Source: Siphlonurus alternatus (Eukaryota; Arthropoda; Insecta; Ephemeroptera; Siphlonuridae). From it: a stretch of DNA of 64,000 bases. The notes beneath the pieces are model-generated. The model was not told the origin of the DNA. It saw only the letters and a list, made by a program, of their open reading frames with translations, and searched no databases. The stretch lies in assembly GCA_949825025.1 (NCBI GenBank), contig OX463788.1, positions 20,835,799 to 20,899,798 on the forward strand, read 5' to 3'. Shown piece after piece: positions 59,956 through 64,000 of the stretch (positions are counted from its first letter, which is position 1; each line of letters begins with the position of its first letter). The position numbers were made by a program, and so were the translations under genes.

Positions 59956-62089
59956 ATTTATTCTATATATATGCCTTTTGTGTTATATATATATATAATA
60001 ATATATAAGAGTGAGACACATGTCATTAGCAATATATAAATACTTGTTGCTTTTTTCACACTGAATATAAATAAGGTATTGCAATAAAAGCACATAAATT
60101 TGACAACTTACATGAACATTTGTTTTATGTTGCAGGAATAAATAACAAGCACAAATAAGATGCATTATACTTTTGCTTTTTTCAATTTTATTTTTTCAGA
60201 GTTATAGAACTATATTTAAGACATCATTGAAGTTTTAACCATGTGAAGTTTTAGACATGTGTTGGTAACTTGTTAACTTGGCTTTACTTGAGACAGTTTT
60301 CAATTATTTTGAAAAAAAAAAAAAAAAAAAAAAACACAGTTCTGTACTAGGAAAAATTTGAAAAAAAAAAAAATCAGAATATTGAATAATACAACTTATT
60401 ACGCTTTACTTTTTTTTTATCTTATTATTATAAGTGGTTTATTATTTGTTTTGCTTTAGTTTTATTTGCAAGCTATGGTGTTAATGGTGTTCCGAATTAG
60501 TAATATAAATCAAACAAGAACACTTCTAATCTTTTACATTATGATTGTTTATAGTACAGCAACAAGTTTGCAAAGCTAGCACAATGATTATTATTTTTCA
60601 GCCAAATATTGCAATTGTCAACCCCCACTTCCTGAAATAATTATGTTGTAGGTGTTATATAAAAACAAAATTGTAACTATAAGTTCGCATTGCAGTTTGA
60701 CGGCGAGTACAAAAAATTAGAATCTAAAACTGGTGTTTAACATAAATTATTTTATGCCATTATAATATACATGCATTGCTACATTATATTACATAAATGC
60801 CGTATATAATTACAAATTTAATTTCAGACACTTCTTCAATCCTGTCTCAGTCATCATTGCTGAATCATTGCAAGACTATGAATGATCCGACATAAAAATA
60901 AAAAATACCAACAAAGTAACAAAGTTATCATTTTCCAACACACAGTCTAAAACTCTTCTTGGGTATAATAATTAAAAATTAAAGCTCTCTGTTCTTATTA
61001 CAATTAATTTTAAAAAAATCATGCATAATATATATATATATGACTAAGGAAACTATGGAAACCTTAGTCAGGATGGTTGGTTGTTAATGCAGGCGGCCAT
61101 CAACACTGACTCTGATGCACGAGTGGGTGTTTAAGCTACTGCCACGTAGAAAAATCCGGTGGTGCCTGGGATTGTACTCAGGACTTAACGATTACAAATT
61201 CAAAATTCACATGTTACAAATCAGATGCGCATACTACTGTGTCAAGTGCACTTTTTTCTACATATATGACGGTGTCAGGGGTGTTTCCCATGTATTTTGG
61301 GACCTTCTAGGATAACCCACTCCCTTTAATTTTGCCATTAAATACAGTTCTTTTATCATTGAAATGCAAAGAGCTGGATTTGATTCTACAGACTCAAATA
61401 ATTTATACATATAATATACATTTGACTAACTCAAAATATAGCAGTAAAAAAACATTAAGGCCAAACTGAACACTTTTTCTTTATTTTACCCATGAATGTT
61501 ATACCTTAAGTATTGAATTCCATTCAAATAAAAACAATTTAAAATAGCAACTGTGTAATATAGTATGTGTGTACATAAAAAAAAGCAAGCAAACATAACC
61601 TATTTTATAAACCATATACCTATATTTATAAAAGTATATCAGAATGCCACGTACTCCATTTTATCAATTACTTATACCCAATTGCATAGATGAGCTGTAA
61701 ATTTAAGTCACATGATTAACTTTGTTGATTTTCATTGTTGCAATAATCAAAATCAACAAACTTGAGTCTGGGTTAAAGTTAGACCTCATCTATACAATTG
61801 AGCAATTGAGTTAGCTTTTTTAGCACAAGTCTTCTTTTGAATGTTAATTGCAAAAGTTATATATTAATATGCAGCAGTTCAAACATATTTTAACAATACA
61901 ATTAATAATAAGTACTGTTAAAAATATGTTTATTATAAATTAATTAATGTAAATCCAAATATCAATCAAACTCGTTATACCTACCTTTTAAATTTAGTAT
62001 AGTCCTTTGATATTATATATAGTTTAGTAAAATGATGTTAAATCATACCAGGTAAAGATAGTCCAATGATCTAGTTTTATTATTATAGC
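59956..62089. other. Intergenic DNA, nothing firmly recognised
   Basis: AT-rich with poly-A runs (60312-60334). A GC-richer patch at 61040-61310 includes TGCCTGGGATTGTACTCAGG, which faintly resembles an inverse tRNA T-arm, and short AATGCAGGCGGCC sequence, but there is no copy elsewhere in the window to support an element. Confidence 0.5.
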
Positions 62090-62090
62090 A

Positions 62091-62592
62091 CAATGGGGTA
62101 CTGACCAGTATTTGAGTTAGCAATACTAGTAAAAAGTACTGTGAACTCTATGAAGATATGAACGAGCCCTATTAGAGCATTCTACGACAATTTGCTGATT
62201 TTATATGAATTTTTAAAACTTTTTTTGATGACGTCATAGCATTGAATCTTAAATTGGAAAATGCATCAGTTAACATTGCTAGCTAGAATGAAAAGTTATT
62301 GAGGTAGGAATTTGAAACCTTCATTATCGTGATTCTAGCACCTAAAAACCTTGCAAATTAAAGTTTGGTTACATTTCAATATTAATTATGGGATTTGGCA
62401 ATGTTGATTGATCTATTTTCCCATTTAAGATTCAATGCTATGACGTCATTTTTGAGAGGTTTCAAAAATTCATATAAAATCAGGAAATTGTCGTAGAATG
62501 CTGTAATAGGGCTTGTTCTTCATGAAATTCTCGTGCCTTTTGAAATGTTGACAAAAACTTGAAACTTTTTTTTTTTGGTCAGTACCCCATTG
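62091..62592. mobile_element. Palindromic element K (about 500 bp)
   Basis: CAATGGGGTACTGACC and GGTCAGTACCCCATTG are perfect inverse ends. Inner pairs: AACGAGCCCTATTAGAGCAT / TGTAATAGGGCTTGTT and ATGACGTCATAGCATTGAAT / ATTCAATGCTATGACGTCAT. TGACGTCA at 62229-62236 and 62441-62448. No coding capacity. Confidence 0.8.
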
Positions 62593-62885
62593 ATACCAAA
62601 TGAAGTGAAGCAGGCTAATAATAAATGAAAAAAATACTTCCAATTGCAAGTTATGGTCTGCTTTACGGCTCACTAATTACATATATATTTCCTGGCAGCT
62701 TACCAAAATACACTTTTACCTAATTTTATTGTAATGATTATACTAACTGAGATTGGCAAGCTTTCAATTAATTAATTAATTGAGTGACAATATAATAATT
62801 AAGGATCAACCAAGTAACAAAATATCAAAACATTTTTGCACACATGATATATAATTTTAAGATAAAACCATATTCCATTTGGGGT
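62593..62885. other. Intergenic AT-rich DNA
   Basis: Nothing recognised. Confidence 0.6.
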
Positions 62886-63200
62886 AAGCAAGCAGCATTA
62901 TTACCTCTTAGTGGTGACAACGGGCAACGCTGACCCGGCCTTTGAGTCAGCTCCTGCAGCAAGAATCTTTGCTCAAGGGAATGAGTACACTGTCTTTGTG
63001 GTTCAGCGGCTAAATTAATCACAAAGTCTTGTCATTGAGCTGTTAGCACCCTGTCCTCGGTACGTGAGGTCCAGTAAGTCTCACTACTGAAAATAACATC
63101 TTAATAAAAAGCAGAAAAAAATTGCCTCTGCCATTGACATCCAAAGTAATAATGCTGCTGGCTTATCCCGCAAGGAATATAGTGTCATGTTATGTATGTG
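62886..63200 (+). repeat. Dispersed repeat P, copy 3 (SINE-like)
   Basis: AGCAGCATTATTACCTCTTA to CTGCTGGCTTATCCCGCAAG and GTCATGTTATGTATG. TGGTTCAGCGGCTAAATTAA is the box A-like segment. The block GTCCTCGGTACGTGAGGTCC is shared with the other copies. Confidence 0.65.
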
Positions 63201-63270
63201 TATAGGAGGGCCTGGCGATTAAATATTTCACTGATGAACCTGCAGCTTTTCAACCCTTTTCAGGCTCTCT

Positions 63271-63448
63271 GGGGGACAGTCACAAAGCACTTTAACCCCA
63301 ACTTTAGCCCCAAGTTTTATCCCTGGTACTAAACATGGTGCTAAACTAGGAGCTAGACATGGTTAGCCCCGGGTTTAGCACCATGTTTAGTACCAGGGAT
63401 AAAACTTGGGGCTAAAGTTGGGGTTAAAGTGCTTTGTGAATGCCCCCC
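63271..63448. mobile_element. Palindromic element family G, copy 2
   Basis: GGGGGACAGTCACAAAGCAC and GTGCTTTGTGAATGCCCCCC are inverse ends; arms TTTAGCCCCAAGTTTTATCC / GGATAAAACTTGGGGCTAAA. It has the same length (178 bp) as copy 1 at 41190-41367 and is about as well preserved. Confidence 0.85.
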
Positions 63449-64000
63449 TCTTGATTTATGCATCATTTGCATGATAGCTATTATATAGTTACAAAAGTTT
63501 AATTTCAATTTTACTTAAGTTTAATGTTAGTTTAGTTTAGCTCTTAAGTTACAATTTAACTTGTCATTTAAAAAAAACTTTATTGTAGTAGTCAAATTGA
63601 TAATTTAATCTTCACTGAAATCTATTATATAAGTCTTAAATTCTTTTCTCACTTACAAGGAAATTCCAAACATTACAAAAGATTTAATGATAATCACCAA
63701 AAGTTCACTAAAATTTGTTATCCTCACATCTGTAAAACATTACAAGATCTGGCAGGCTGTGGGCTACAGAAATATAACAGTTTAAGTTAGATAATGCAAC
63801 AAATCTCAACATGAAAAATAAATACATATATTATTTATACTGCATTATAAACAGGGTCAGTCTGGCAATAAAAACTGGTCAAAATAAGCTAGCCCTCTCT
63901 GGCCTCCAAAAGAAAGAGAGAGAAAAAGGGAGAAAAAAAAAAATGAGCTGAATTAATTTTTACCACAAAAAAAAAAAAAAATAAATAAAATAAAAATTGT
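63449..64000. other. Intergenic DNA to the window end
   Basis: AT-rich. CAGGGTCAGTCTGGC at 63854 resembles a terminal tip of the hAT-like family at 22796-23534, but the rest of the element would lie outside the window. No gene is seen. Confidence 0.5.

Overview
The window is AT-rich invertebrate nuclear DNA with introns, consensus GT/AG splice sites, many microsatellites and very many fold-back transposable elements. Both genes are animal-specific types (a copine and an ADAMTS protease). The style (small exons, AT-rich introns, LINE relics, tRNA-derived SINEs) suggests an arthropod, perhaps a crustacean, but the sequence does not settle the taxon.

Layout. (1) 108-2572, plus strand: the last three coding exons of a copine of the CPNE5/8/9 type, ending at a TAA at 2570-2572. 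(2) 2573 to about 16600: roughly 14 kb of intergenic DNA with small palindromic elements, a nested TTAA-element cluster (5651-6205), microsatellites and a degenerate tandem array with a period of about 31 bp (15750-16030). (3) 16827-53817, plus strand: a complete 17-exon gene for a secreted ADAMTS metalloprotease of the ADAMTS2/3/14 (procollagen N-proteinase) type. All exon phases join and the coding exons sum to 3294 nt (1097 residues plus stop). Exon 1 encodes only the signal peptide (22 codons). Domain order is signal peptide, propeptide, zinc protease with HELGHVLGLSHD, disintegrin-like, TSR1, Cys-rich, spacer, TSR2-4, PLAC. (4) 53818-64000: gene-free as far as I can see; it holds hAT-like and other terminal-repeat elements, TTAA fold-backs, a tRNA-derived SINE and two copies of a 300-bp dispersed repeat.

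The introns, especially intron 9 (10.2 kb), are filled with mobile DNA: two LINE 3' ends, a third LINE reverse-transcriptase relic, a mariner-like relic, hAT-like elements with recognisable 8-bp target duplications, at least ten TTAA-flanked fold-back elements in three families, and several other palindromic families. The observations most worth following are a pair of inverted hammerhead-ribozyme-like motifs with a compensatory change in stem I (intron 7), repeated nesting of TTAA elements into the TTAA sites of other palindromes with a paralogous empty site, the sharing of the 8-mer TGACGTCA by unrelated palindromic families, and an ADAMTS that lacks the usual convertase site before the catalytic domain and has one about 90 residues upstream instead.

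The two genes are on the same strand but there is no evidence that they act together: copines are cytosolic calcium-dependent membrane-binding proteins, whereas the ADAMTS is an extracellular matrix protease.
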